Assembly: GCA_012841015.1 (NCBI GenBank)
Contig: DUVN01000029.1
Location: 1 to 64,000, forward strand
From: Clostridiaceae bacterium
GTDB taxonomy: Bacteria > Bacillota > Clostridia > Saccharofermentanales > DTU023
Direction: 5' to 3'
Length of the DNA stretch: 64,000 nucleotides
Both the position numbers and the translations under genes were made by a program. The number at the start of each line of letters is the position of its first letter. Position 1 is the stretch's first letter. The notes below the pieces were generated by a model. The model was not told where the DNA came from. It saw only the letters and a program-made list of their open reading frames with translations, and did no database searches. This document shows, piece after piece, positions 28,346-37,271 of the stretch.

Positions 28346-28556
28346 CTTTCCTCCGTACATCTGTTGGTGCGAGATAATAACCTACTAGAAGGCTATATGA
28401 AGCGTGCTTTCCTCTGTACGTCTGTTGGTGCGGGAAAGACGAGCACCTGTTTATTCGCGAGGTTGATCTTTCCTCCGTAGATCTGTTGTTGCGAGATGAT
28501 AACCTACTAGAAGGATATATGAAGAGTGCTTTCCTCTATACACCTGTTGTTCGTGT
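28346..28556. repeat. 61-bp tandem repeat, about 3.5 units
   Basis: Units begin CTTTCCTCYGTA at 28346, 28407, 28468 and 28529, exactly 61 bp apart. About 26 bp (CTTTCCTCCGTAcaTCTGTTGgTGCG) is common to all. The remaining 35 bp is nearly the same in units 1 and 3 (AGATAATAACCTACTAGAAGG) and different in unit 2, so there is also a 122-bp higher-order period. Directly follows the ADP-ribosylglycohydrolase stop. No coding sense. Confidence 0.85.
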
Positions 28557-28760
28557 GAGGGGGAATGCCGATTATGCAGACAAGCAATATGCGAATACCA
28601 TACAAGGTATAGTCATCGCATATCCAACAGTAGTTATATAACCAAAGGGTAGCTACCACAAAACGATTCAGCTTTTCTGAGGTTTGTCGCACAGCTCAGA
28701 GTTCGATTTCTTGTCATCATTTATCAGAAGTCGTGTGCGGTTGAGCCTCAAGCTAAACGC

Positions 28761-29161
28761 TTAGCTCGCTAAGTTGGCCAAAAATCACGGCTTAGGTAAT
28801 AAACTCCTGCTCAAAGTGTAAAAATTGACCAAAAACTCCCTGAAAACACTCGAAAATGGTCAAAAAAGACGTTTTGGGTAAGGACGCATTGCCCAAGGTG
28901 CAAATTTTGTCCACCATCGACTAAGGATCGCTCGAAGATGGTCAAATTTGACGCTCTAGGTAAGAAGTCCGTACTCAAAGTGTAAATTTTGGTCACAGAC
29001 CAAAGCAAAAAAGTTAAGTCCCAGTCAAGTCCCTTTTGTGTCGAAAAGAATATACTTAGCCGGCGAGGAATCGAACTATCGCTGAGAAGAGATGAATGAT
29101 TTTTTGGCATTAGAAGAGGCTGTCTCACTCTTGCTCTTATTGAGCAGTTTTGAGACAGCCC
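28761..29161 (+). repeat. Composite palindromic repeat element, copy 2
   Basis: Same order as copy 1, read on the plus strand. TTAGCTCGCTAAGTTGG is followed by a three-unit 82-bp palindromic array (28776-28994). A linker of about 105 bp follows, then GGCTGTCTCA ... TGAGACAGCC, a 10-bp hairpin element near 29110-29161. The linker shares AAGTtAAGTCCcAGT with copy 1. No protein-coding frame is convincing. Confidence 0.85.
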
Positions 29162-29344
29162 CGCGAGGTGTTAGTTTGTGTAGAGTTGTCTTCTAAGGAC
29201 GTATTGCAGGTTCTATTCTTTGTCGTTGCCTAGAGGCAATGCAAGGTTGCTGTCCGATGAAAAACATTGCGCCGTATTGTATACTGGATCTCATTTTATC
29301 TGGAGGTGACTCAACGTTACTCCCTACGGCAAATTCTTGCTACA
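29162..29344. other. Short intergenic stretch downstream of sod
   Basis: Nothing recognisable between the composite element and the sod stop codon. Confidence 0.3.
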
Positions 29345-29947
29345 TTACTTCGCTTTCGCGTAACGATCGGCGACGATATCCCAGTTGACGAGACCCCACC
29401 ACTCTTTTAGGTAGTCGGCACGTCTGTTCTGGTATTTCAAATAGTAGGCATGCTCCCAGACGTCGTTCACGAGAAGTGGCGTCATGCCCTTGCTGACGGG
29501 TGAATCTTGGTTTGAGGACTGGACGATTTTCAATTCGCCTTTATCGAGGACGAGCCATGCCCATCCGCTGCCGAACTGTCCTGCTCCGGCCTTTTCAAAC
29601 GCTTCCTTGAACTGCTCGAAGCTCCCGAAGGCCTCTTCCATCACTTCCGCGAGTTCGCCCTGCGGCTCTTTAGCGCCGCCAGGTGTCATCGTCTCCCAGT
29701 AGACGAGGTGATTGTAATGCCCGCCGCCGTGGTTGATGACAGCTTGGCGTCTTTCCTCCGGGACTTGGCTTAAATCTTTAAGCAATTCCTCGATCGTCTG
29801 CTCCTTCAGGTTGAGTCCCTCAATAGCTTTGTTGAGATTGTTGACGTAAGTCTGATGGTGCTTGTCGTGATGTACTTCGACCGTCTTTTGGTCGATGACC
29901 GGCTCCAACGCATTGTACGGATATTGTAATGCGTCTAATTTATACAT
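29345..29947 (-). CDS. sodA: Superoxide dismutase, Fe/Mn type
   Basis: 200 residues. Metal ligands are seen in EVHHDKHHQTYVNNLN, in the NHGGGHYNHLVYW helix and in DVWEHAYYLKYQNRRADY. It converts superoxide to oxygen and peroxide in the cytoplasm. GGSGWAWL-type residues (here FGSGWAWLV) are present, but iron and manganese forms cannot be told apart reliably by eye. AGGAGG precedes the ATG, and a large inverted repeat lies in the promoter region. The neighbouring rubrerythrin and perR would deal with the peroxide it makes. Confidence 0.95.
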   Translation of the reverse strand: MYKLDALQYPYNALEPVIDQKTVEVHHDKHHQTYVNNLNKAIEGLNLKEQTIEELLKDLSQVPEERRQAVINHGGGHYNHLVYWETMTPGGAKEPQGELAEVMEEAFGSFEQFKEAFEKAGAGQFGSGWAWLVLDKGELKIVQSSNQDSPVSKGMTPLLVNDVWEHAYYLKYQNRRADYLKEWWGLVNWDIVADRYAKAK

Positions 29948-29991
29948 GTAACCCTCCTTTGATTGTCGCGTTTTTTTAACGCACTAATTTT

Positions 29992-30041
29992 TATAATTGC
30001 AATTGACACCGCATTGTTATTGCTTGTCAATTGCAATTATA
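29992..30041. promoter_or_regulatory. 17-bp inverted repeat upstream of sodA, likely operator
   Basis: TATAATTGCAATTGACA (29992-30008) and its exact complement TGTCAATTGCAATTATA (30025-30041) are separated by 16 nt. The repeat lies 45-94 nt upstream of the sodA ATG. It contains ATTGCAAT, which also occurs in the inverted repeat before the PerR-like gene. A regulator site is the simplest reading; a terminator is less likely because there is no GC-rich stem. Confidence 0.55.
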
Positions 30042-30128
30042 CGTTAATTTTCACGACAATATCGTACCTTATGTGTCGCCCTAGGTACGCAAAATACGAC
30101 GGGAATGACGTTTGATCAGACTTGCTTG

Positions 30129-30812
30129 TTAGACATTGTTGACTTTCTCTTTCGCGTGCTCGGGAATAACAGCCAACAAGTAGACGATTCCACACACGAT
30201 TTGTATGACTCCTGCGATGGTCACTGCGTAAAGGAGCAGAGAATGGCGCAATAACGTGCCGACGATGGCACCGATAACGTAAATAACCATATGCAACACG
30301 AAGTAGGGGAGTTTCCACCGATCCGCTTTGGCGCCTCGGATTCTCTTACCCAGTTCTACACCAGCATCCGTGAGATAGCCAGTCATGTGAGTCGTGCGCG
30401 TCGTTACCCCGCGGTAGTTTAGCAAGATGCCGTTTTGTATGCCAAGCGAAAGAGCAGCATAAAAGCATGGAATCAAGAGCAACGTGTCAGGGATGATGAA
30501 CGACATAAGGGTATACAGAGCTCCCTGACAAATTAGGAAATATCCGTGGCGTTTCGATAGTCCGATTTCACATTGGTAGAAAAACATGCCGGCAATCGTT
30601 GACCCTATGAAAAAGGCGAAGATCAGGCCAAAATAAATGAGGGCAAGCGTCCATTTGCCATTTTTGAGTGCGATTGCCAGTTGCGTGAGGTTGCCCGTAT
30701 GGTGTGAAACGGCGTATTTTGGTCCGACCAGTGCTTCGGCATTCATAAAGCCAGCAGAAAAGGTCATCAGAGATACCCAGAGACTCGCATTTTTCCTCGA
30801 TAGCTTTCTCAT
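30129..30812 (-). CDS. YoaK family (DUF1275) membrane protein
   Basis: About 227 residues with six hydrophobic segments. MTFSAGFMNAEAL, HHTGNLTQLAIAL and the RTTHMTGYLTDAGVELG stretch are typical of the YoaK/DUF1275 family, a membrane protein group with no established transport role. The start at 30812 (MRKLSRKNASL) has AAAGGTG upstream; the track TTG at 30830 is less likely. It lies between two oxidative-stress genes on the same strand but is not obviously related to them. Confidence 0.85.
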   Translation of the reverse strand: MRKLSRKNASLWVSLMTFSAGFMNAEALVGPKYAVSHHTGNLTQLAIALKNGKWTLALIYFGLIFAFFIGSTIAGMFFYQCEIGLSKRHGYFLICQGALYTLMSFIIPDTLLLIPCFYAALSLGIQNGILLNYRGVTTRTTHMTGYLTDAGVELGKRIRGAKADRWKLPYFVLHMVIYVIGAIVGTLLRHSLLLYAVTIAGVIQIVCGIVYLLAVIPEHAKEKVNNV

Positions 30813-30902
30813 GGTTCTTGCACCTTTCAAATCAGTTTATCTATAAATCATACCATAATTATGAGTCCTTTCTGGTATTCAGCACAAAAAACCAAATAGA
30901 AA

Positions 30903-30952
30903 GGCGGATAATCCGCCTGATTGCTCATCAGAGTGCCGACGGATTATCCGCG
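30903..30952 (-). terminator. Terminator after the second rubrerythrin
   Basis: Arms GCGGATAATCCG (30904-30915) and CGGATTATCCGC (30940-30951) form a 12-bp stem. On the minus strand it is followed by CTTTCTATTTGGTTTTTT. The first arm is itself a small palindrome, GGCGGATAATCCGCC. Confidence 0.7.
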
Positions 30953-30990
30953 CATGTTCCGCTTCGCTCTACGGAGCGTGACAAAGCGAC

Positions 30991-31533
30991 TTAATAGTTG
31001 GTGGCGACCAATTGGAAGAATTTTTGTTCGTACTTGCAGACGGGACACATAACAGGAGCTTTCTTGCCGAAGTGAATGTGTCCGCATTTGGCACAGATCC
31101 ATGCCGTCTCAGCGTCTTCACGCGCAAAGACTTTGCCCTCCTCGATGTTTGCCTTCAGACGGTTGTAACGTTCTTCATGATGTTTTTCGATGGCGGCGAC
31201 CATACGGAAGAGTGTCGCGATGCGTTTGAAGCCCTCTTCTTCGGCCTCCTTTGCAAAAGTAGCATACATCTCCGTCCACTCGTAGTTTTCACCTGCCGCT
31301 GCATCAGCCAAGTTCTCTAGTGTACCCGGAATTTCATCATTGTTAAGCAGTTTGAACCAGAGCTTGGCGTGCTCCTTTTCGTTCCCCGCTGTTTCTTCAA
31401 AAAAGTCAGCAATCTGCTCATAGCCTTCTTCGCGCGCCTTCGCGGCGTAGTATGTGTACTTGTTACGTGCCATCGACTCGCCTGCAAACGCTGTCTGCAG
31501 ATTTGCCTCGGTTTTCGTTCCTTTAAGATCCAT
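30991..31533 (-). CDS. Rubrerythrin
   Basis: 180 residues. The ferritin-like di-iron domain ([42 protein letters not shown]) is followed by a rubredoxin-like domain with [10 protein letters not shown] and CPVCKYEQ. It is a peroxide reductase of anaerobes. It is shorter than, and diverged from, the rubrerythrin at 5264. It follows the PerR-like gene on the same strand by about 130 nt, consistent with peroxide-responsive expression, and ends in a clear terminator. Confidence 0.93.
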   Translation of the reverse strand: MDLKGTKTEANLQTAFAGESMARNKYTYYAAKAREEGYEQIADFFEETAGNEKEHAKLWFKLLNNDEIPGTLENLADAAAGENYEWTEMYATFAKEAEEEGFKRIATLFRMVAAIEKHHEERYNRLKANIEEGKVFAREDAETAWICAKCGHIHFGKKAPVMCPVCKYEQKFFQLVATNY

Positions 31534-31664
31534 GTTGTCTCTCCTTTTTGTTTTGTTTATGGGTTATCTATCTCTGGTGATTGCTCACCTTGTGAACTTC
31601 TTTGAGAAGCCGTCGGCCACTGTTCGCTGTGCTCCGGTCAAATTCGTCGCGTATGCGTTCTGGT

Positions 31665-32084
31665 TCAGTTCCGTTCCACCTTTTTCGTGAGGCATTTTGA
31701 ACAGATTCCTCTGAAAATGACGTCGTGTCCCGTCAGCCGGAAATCGCTGTTCGTAGGGAAATACTGATCAATTTCTGGAAGAACAGGCATATCGACGTCG
31801 GAAAGCATTCCGCATTCCTCGCAAAGCATGTGGTAATGTGCGTCGAGCGTGGCGTCGTAATGGAATACCCCGTCGTCACCTGCGATGCGCATGATCTCGC
31901 CGTCCTCAACCATACGGTTCATCGTCCTGTAGACGGTTGCTTTGTTAATCGTTGGGGACGTCTGCATGACGCATTCCTGAATTTCATCTACGGTAGGGTG
32001 GTTGAGTGTCTTGAGGCAATCGGAAATGACTTGGCGCTGATAAGTCATCCGCCTGTGAGTATGATTTTTCGCCTGTTTTGTCAC
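31665..32084 (-). CDS. perR: Fur family regulator, PerR-like
   Basis: About 139 residues. An N-terminal winged helix (MTYQRQVISDCL; TINKATVYRTMNRMVEDGEI) is followed by a metal domain with HYDATLDAHYHMLCEECG and a second CSKC pair, the four-Cys zinc site of PerR/Fur. Position beside rubrerythrin and sod favours PerR over Fur; no residue test separates them with certainty. The track uses a TTG at 32090 with no room for a ribosome binding site. The GTG at 32084 has AGGA 7 nt upstream. Confidence 0.85.
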   Translation of the reverse strand: MTKQAKNHTHRRMTYQRQVISDCLKTLNHPTVDEIQECVMQTSPTINKATVYRTMNRMVEDGEIMRIAGDDGVFHYDATLDAHYHMLCEECGMLSDVDMPVLPEIDQYFPTNSDFRLTGHDVIFRGICSKCLTKKVERN

Positions 32085-32406
32085 ATTCAAATCCTAAATT
32101 CAACTATTCTATAAAATAAGAATAAAGCTATTGCGAATTGATTGCAATAGTAAATTAAACGAAAGATAACTTGAAAAGACGCATTCGCTCGTTGCCTTTG
32201 TCTCTTGAAGAGGTGACAACAGCTCATTGGTCTTGCGATTGACCTTGATGAAGCACATTAAATGTCACGGCTTCCGTTTCTCATCAGATTGTAGGCATTA
32301 TCTTATCTTCTACTTGGCACTTGCAGCGTTTCACAGGCTATGTCAGTTATTCGCTAGGTTGTATTGTCTCGTCGGACCCCTGCTTGACATCCGTAGAGTA
32401 GAGAAC
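32085..32406. other. Intergenic region upstream of the PerR-like gene
   Basis: No gene seen. It contains the inverted repeat listed next. On the minus strand there is a possible -10 (TATAGA) followed by the AGGA ribosome binding site of perR. Confidence 0.4.
32128..32150. promoter_or_regulatory. Inverted repeat before the PerR-like gene, possible autoregulatory operator
   Basis: CTATTGC (32128-32134) and GCAATAG (32144-32150) with a 9-nt spacer, overlapping the expected -35 region of the gene. Read on the minus strand it contains ATTGCAAT, also present in both arms of the sodA repeat. Confidence 0.45.
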
Positions 32407-34599
32407 TTAAAAGTCGCTCAATCGGAAAGTGTTCTCTTCTGTTTCCACTTTAATAACAGCGCTCCCCCAACGTGCCAACGATTGTTCAAGTTCCGATTTA
32501 ACGGCCGTTAAATCGAGGCACCAGCACGTATGGCCTTCTAAGTCATTTGTCAAGATGATCTCGAGCTCTGTCCCGGTAGATAGTTCTTTTGCATGGACCG
32601 GGTTATTTTCCAGATGGTAGAGCCAGAGTCGATTATTTGTCGGTAAGTGCCTCAAGTGAATGTAAACGAAGTGCTCCTTCCCAGTCAGGCAAAATTCATC
32701 CTGCTCGTAAGGATAATCGGGAAAGGCCGATGTGCCATAAAAGGCGTCGCCGTACACTTGGAGGAATGCACCTGTCTCACTTAACACATCGAGTGACGGT
32801 TTCGGGATGGCACCCGTTCCGTCCGGTCCGATGTTAAGAAGCAGATTGCCACCTCGACTGATGACCTTCGTCAATTGGCGTATGACATCTTGAGCTGTAC
32901 GCCAATTTTGGTCACTTTTCTTATAGCCCCACGAATTATTCAACGTGGCGGGCATCTCCCAAAACTTTGTTTGGGAAAAACGGGGGAGCATGTTATCCCC
33001 TGTCGTTATGTAGTCCCCAAGACCGTAGCCGATACGGCCGGAAATCAGGCAGGTCGGCTGTAACGACCGAATGAGTTCTTTGACTTGGCTGCATTGCGCA
33101 GGCGTCATGGAGATCGGTGTGTCAAGCCAGATCATAGCGAGCGGTCCGTATTGTGTCAAGAGTTCACTTATTTGTGGAAAGCATTTTTCTTTGAGGTATT
33201 GCGAGAAAAGCGAAGCAGGCGGAGCTTCACGATAGGCACGCAACCCTCCCGGATGATCCCAGTCTTGTGCCTGCGAGTAGTAGACAGAGAAAAGCAAATC
33301 GTGCGTTGCACACGCTTCTGACATCTCACGGACGAAGTCGCGACCGGAGGGACTTTTCGCAACGCTGTTGAAAGAATCGGCAGACGAATCAAATAATGCG
33401 AACCCATCATGGTGCTTTGCTGTCAAGCAAACATAGCGCATGCCCCAAGAGCGCGCCAATTCACAAATGCGGTCAGCATCAAAGGCTGTTGGGTCGAATG
33501 TGGCAGCCAAGAGGCGATACTCTTCATCGGGAATATCGAGCGAGAGCCGAATCCACTCCGCCAAAAAAGGTGTCTCTCTTCCCTGATATTCACCACCCAG
33601 TAGTGAGTAGAGTCCCAAGTGAATGAACAATCCGTATCCTGCATCTTGGAAGTTGCGAAGTGCCTTATCAAGTGTACATTCTTGTGGCGTTCGAGAAAGC
33701 GCTACCCGCTCAGCTGCCTTGTGGCCTGCAATGTCCTGTGTTGAGATTATTGCTTTTGTGCAGGTGGAGGAAGAGGAACTGATACCCTGTGATGGTTGGC
33801 AGCTTTCTTCCAGTTCAGGTGGCATAAAATCTTTGTTGTCGACTGAATCAAGATGCGGAGCGTGAATAACGGAAAGAGGGTTCTTTCTTTGTATTGTCTG
33901 GCAGCTCCCTATCTGTGTGTCAGAATGATCGACAATCTCAATGATCTTTCTCAAGCTTAGCGGATCGACAGGGTTAGTTGCTTTGCCGAATCGCAAAGCC
34001 GTTCCGAGATGCAGGTCGATATTTTCCGATGGCAGTGCTTGCCGGATATGACCGATGTTGTTGTGCGTGATGCCGCCTCCGAGAATGAGCCTCGGGTATG
34101 CATGTTCTATGTACCACGGCAGGCGGTCAAGGTTTTCATCGATGGTTCCTTGGCCGAGCGAAGTCAGAATATGTGTGATTCTCGAATAACTATTGATGCG
34201 CTTAAGCGAAGTCGCGACATCGGAGCTTTCGTCAATGGCGCGGTGAAATGTAACGTTAAAATCTGTTCCCGCGAGCACCCGCGAAAGCTTTGCAACATCA
34301 GCGATCCCATTTTCGTCGAGAATGCCCGTCACGATTCGTTGAACTCCTAATTCCTGAAACCTTAAGGCATCGCGCTTCATCACAGATAGTTGGTGTTCTG
34401 TGTAATGAAAGGAGTCTTGTTCGGGGCGTAGCATAACGGCGACGGGGATGCGAACGGACTCAAGAACAGCCCTCACGAGGCCATCACTCGGCGTGAAACC
34501 GCCACGCTCGAGACACGAAACGAGCTCGATACGGTCACCGCCGTTCGATTCAATAGCGAGTGCATCCGCTAAGCTCGTGGCAATGCATTCGAGAATCAC
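32407..34599 (-). CDS. Fusion of CutC-like and GH29 alpha-L-fucosidase-like domains
   Basis: One 730-residue ORF. Residues 1 to about 225 match the CutC TIM-barrel family (MILECIATSLADALAIESNG; NVTFHRAID; LILGGGITHNN). A low-complexity linker (about 230-305, with SSSSST) follows. Then comes a GH29-type glycosidase: GYGLFIHLGLYS, YVCLTAKHHDGFALF, and MIWLDTP at the expected nucleophile Asp. No signal peptide, so cytoplasmic. CutC was named for copper tolerance, but a carbohydrate role has been suggested for the family, which this fusion would support. GTG start with GGGAG upstream. No frame break is visible at the junction. Confidence 0.85.
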   Translation of the reverse strand: MILECIATSLADALAIESNGGDRIELVSCLERGGFTPSDGLVRAVLESVRIPVAVMLRPEQDSFHYTEHQLSVMKRDALRFQELGVQRIVTGILDENGIADVAKLSRVLAGTDFNVTFHRAIDESSDVATSLKRINSYSRITHILTSLGQGTIDENLDRLPWYIEHAYPRLILGGGITHNNIGHIRQALPSENIDLHLGTALRFGKATNPVDPLSLRKIIEIVDHSDTQIGSCQTIQRKNPLSVIHAPHLDSVDNKDFMPPELEESCQPSQGISSSSSTCTKAIISTQDIAGHKAAERVALSRTPQECTLDKALRNFQDAGYGLFIHLGLYSLLGGEYQGRETPFLAEWIRLSLDIPDEEYRLLAATFDPTAFDADRICELARSWGMRYVCLTAKHHDGFALFDSSADSFNSVAKSPSGRDFVREMSEACATHDLLFSVYYSQAQDWDHPGGLRAYREAPPASLFSQYLKEKCFPQISELLTQYGPLAMIWLDTPISMTPAQCSQVKELIRSLQPTCLISGRIGYGLGDYITTGDNMLPRFSQTKFWEMPATLNNSWGYKKSDQNWRTAQDVIRQLTKVISRGGNLLLNIGPDGTGAIPKPSLDVLSETGAFLQVYGDAFYGTSAFPDYPYEQDEFCLTGKEHFVYIHLRHLPTNNRLWLYHLENNPVHAKELSTGTELEIILTNDLEGHTCWCLDLTAVKSELEQSLARWGSAVIKVETEENTFRLSDF

Positions 34600-34842
34600 C
34601 GTTAATCTCCCTTAAGAACACAGTTGTCGATCAATTCGATCGTCATGATCAAATAATTATGTGTGAGTCATCAGCTATTTGCCTGCTGGTGAAGCCGTAA
34701 TCGAACGAAGTCGCGATCAACGCGCTATGTATGATGCAAGTCGCTCAGCCCTGCTTCGTGCCAAATCATTTGATTACAATCATGTTGTTACGTATGACAG
34801 AAGTGTTGTGACCGATATGCCGTCTGACGATGAATCACGTGT

Positions 34843-35505
34843 TCAGTTCGCGGCTTGCTTTTGTCGTTTACGACGGTTTCTGCCACCGACACAGATGACG
34901 AGGCCTCCGAGGAAACCTGCGACATGTGCCCACCACGCTATGCCACTTGATCCACGCACAAAACCTGAGACAAGTTGAATGATGAACCAGATGACGAGGT
35001 AAATCGGCGCAGGAATCGTGACAAAAAACGGCATGAGCGGAATCAAGGTCAACACTTTTGCGCGCGGATACAAAATGAGATAAGCACCCATCACACCTGC
35101 GATAGCACCTGAAGCCCCGAGCGTCGGGACAGCAGAATTAGGGTAGGCAAGTGTGTGCGCAAGAATTGCAATAATCCCCGTTGCGATGTAAAACAAAATG
35201 AATTTGATGGGTCGAAGATAATCCTCTACATTGTCGCCGAAAATCCATAACACCCACATGTTGCCGATAAGGTGAGATAGACCGCCGTGTAAAAACATGC
35301 TTGTGATCAATGGGTAGTAAAATTTACCAGCATGTATCGCTTCGCGCAATCCGATCGGTGTGAACGCATATCGGCACAGAAATTCATAGAGACGCAGAGA
35401 CGTAAGCGACTGTTGATAAACAAAAATCACAACATTGAAGACAATGAGGGAAATCGTGACGATAGGAATCTTATGACTAGGTTGACTATCTCTCAGCGGT
35501 AACAT
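34843..35505 (-). CDS. Rhomboid family intramembrane serine protease
   Basis: About 220 residues with six or more membrane segments. Catalytic Ser lies in TLGASGAIAGVMGAYL and the His in WWAHVAGFLGGL; the HGGLSHLIGNMWVLWIFG loop is also typical. It cleaves transmembrane segments of other proteins; the substrate is unknown. The start at 35505 (MLPLRDSQ) is preferred because AAGGA lies 8 nt upstream; the track TTG at 35529 lacks a site. Short basic C-terminal tail. Confidence 0.9.
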   Translation of the reverse strand: MLPLRDSQPSHKIPIVTISLIVFNVVIFVYQQSLTSLRLYEFLCRYAFTPIGLREAIHAGKFYYPLITSMFLHGGLSHLIGNMWVLWIFGDNVEDYLRPIKFILFYIATGIIAILAHTLAYPNSAVPTLGASGAIAGVMGAYLILYPRAKVLTLIPLMPFFVTIPAPIYLVIWFIIQLVSGFVRGSSGIAWWAHVAGFLGGLVICVGGRNRRKRQKQAAN

Positions 35506-35643
35506 CTTTCGTTTCCTTCGGTCCTTCAAAGGACCCCAACCTAAGGATTGGGCTGATTGCCGGCCCTTAAAAGTGACGAAAGGACGGGCTCATCTAATGA
35601 CAGCCGGCTCCTCGCCAGAGAAAAGAAGCAGGCTGTCATAACT

Positions 35644-36804
35644 CTAACTCGTCTGAAGCTCACGACTCAACATGGAAAACGGCGTTGTATCACCTAACAA
35701 GATGTAGCCGACGAGCCTATCTCCGATGAAATTACGTCGATCGTATGTGAGCTGTGTTTCGTCAAAAGAAATCTGCGAGGTCACATCTGGACCCTTCGCC
35801 ATGATGTTGCCAGCAGAAGCGATCCGCGTCTCCATCGTATTGACAAGATAAGGCGGAGGCGGAATGACACAAATTTCATTACCGCCTGCAGCGTTAGCAC
35901 CTGCAACTCTTCCTTCACGTGTCGAAACAGACCATAGCCCGTACCAAAGCCCCTCCATCAAGGCACAGTCACCTGCGGCATAAACGTTGGGAATATTCGT
36001 CTCCATGCGGTTATTTGTCACGAAGCGGCGGTCAATCTCAATATCTGCACCGTCCATCGTTTCGACGCGAGCTCGAACACCAGTTGAGACAAGAACGATA
36101 TCAGTCGCGATCACAGTGCCATCTGTCAAGCGGACGCTTGAGACTTTTCCTGTTTTCGGATCAGCCAATATCTCTTCGACGGATGCTTCTTTCCTCACCT
36201 TGATGTCAAGGCGTGCGATCTGCTCTTCGAACATGGCGCTTGCGCGTGGGTCAAGTTGCCTTGATAGCAGTGCTTTGCCGCGCTGGAGAATCGTAGTATC
36301 GAGACCACGCTGTTTCAATGCGTAGGCAATTTCAAGTCCTAGAAGCCCGCCACCGATAACGACTGCCCTCTTAGAATCTTCGATGAAGTTGGAGATCGCC
36401 TTCGCATCATCAAGAGTCCACAACGTAAAAACGCCTAGCAAATCATTGCCGGGCGTTGGAGGCATGAAACTTTCGCTCCCAGTTGCAAGAATCAGCTTGC
36501 TGTAGCTGAGAGTTGAAAGATCTGACAACACGACGCGCTGATTGTCTACGTCAACGCTTGTGACTTGTGTACCTAAACGAAGATCGAATTGACGGTCATC
36601 ATACCACGCCTGATCATGCAGAAAAACTCTATCGATTGTCTCCGGTGCCATGACCACACTGGGAAGGCGCGGTCTATGGTAGGGAAGGTATGTATCCTCG
36701 GATAACAAAATAATCTTTACATCGGGATCTTGTTTCCGGGCTGCCTCGGCCGCAGAAAGTCCTGCAATACCGCTTCCGATAATCACAATAGTTTGTTTTG
36801 ACAT
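35644..36804 (-). CDS. FAD/NAD(P)-dependent oxidoreductase (NirB-N/rubredoxin reductase type)
   Basis: 386 residues. The N-terminal FAD motif is IVIIGSGIAGLSAAEAAR, the central NAD(P) motif is VVIGGGLLGLEIAYAL, and the second FAD motif is YAAGDCALMEG. The layout matches pyridine-nucleotide disulphide oxidoreductases without a disulphide pair, such as rubredoxin or NADH-dependent nitrite reductase-like flavoproteins. It may feed electrons to rubrerythrin-type proteins, which is speculation. GGAGGAGG precedes the ATG, and a near-consensus promoter lies 80-100 nt upstream. Confidence 0.88.
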   Translation of the reverse strand: MSKQTIVIIGSGIAGLSAAEAARKQDPDVKIILLSEDTYLPYHRPRLPSVVMAPETIDRVFLHDQAWYDDRQFDLRLGTQVTSVDVDNQRVVLSDLSTLSYSKLILATGSESFMPPTPGNDLLGVFTLWTLDDAKAISNFIEDSKRAVVIGGGLLGLEIAYALKQRGLDTTILQRGKALLSRQLDPRASAMFEEQIARLDIKVRKEASVEEILADPKTGKVSSVRLTDGTVIATDIVLVSTGVRARVETMDGADIEIDRRFVTNNRMETNIPNVYAAGDCALMEGLWYGLWSVSTREGRVAGANAAGGNEICVIPPPPYLVNTMETRIASAGNIMAKGPDVTSQISFDETQLTYDRRNFIGDRLVGYILLGDTTPFSMLSRELQTS

Positions 36805-37271
36805 GAAAGACCTCCTCCATGAGGGAAAATGCTTGTCATTAGTAGCTGTTCTGATTCAACTGTTGAAGACATGGGTTCATGATAATCAGTCGGCAAACAA
36901 GTGTCAACTTAACAGGATAGCTGTAATAAGAGACACGTAGTATAATAAAGACAACCGAACGCAATCTCCTCATGTTCTGCGGGAGATTCGTAGAAACGGT
37001 GGAAAGAGCGAGCAAAGCGACTGGTCGTGGTCGTTTCGTCGCAGAGAAACGCTCTATGGTATGTAGAGGACGCAATCGTCCCCATTCCGTCCTAAAGATC
37101 GACATCATATTTATTGCGTGAGCTGTTTTCATAACGAGTGATAAAAGTCAAACGATCATCGGCATGGCCATCAGCACATAAAGAACAGCGAGGGATAGCG
37201 AGACAAATCGCATGAGATCCGCCGTTCAGTTTCAACAGTCACTTTAGATATCAACCTAGACAGGAGCCATC
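36805..37271. other. Intergenic region with minus-strand promoter and structured stretch
   Basis: 467 bp without a credible gene; the track ORF 36839..37132 has no ribosome binding site and spans the promoter below. From about 36960 to 37090 the sequence shows several short inverted repeats (for example GAGCG ... CGCTC around AGCGACTGGTCGT), which could be RNA structure. I cannot match it to 6S, SRP, RNase P or tmRNA. Confidence 0.35.
36879..36907 (-). promoter_or_regulatory. Predicted promoter of the FAD oxidoreductase gene
   Basis: On the minus strand TTGACA (36902-36907) and TATCAT (36879-36884) are separated by 17 nt, about 75 nt upstream of the ATG at 36804. Confidence 0.6.

Noticed and set aside
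28346-28556. CRISPR array
   Set aside because: The period and conserved/variable parts look CRISPR-like, but two of the spacers are near-identical, the conserved part is degenerate, and no cas gene is in the window.
36839-37132. 97-residue minus-strand ORF
   Set aside because: No ribosome binding site or family character, and it overlaps the predicted oxidoreductase promoter.
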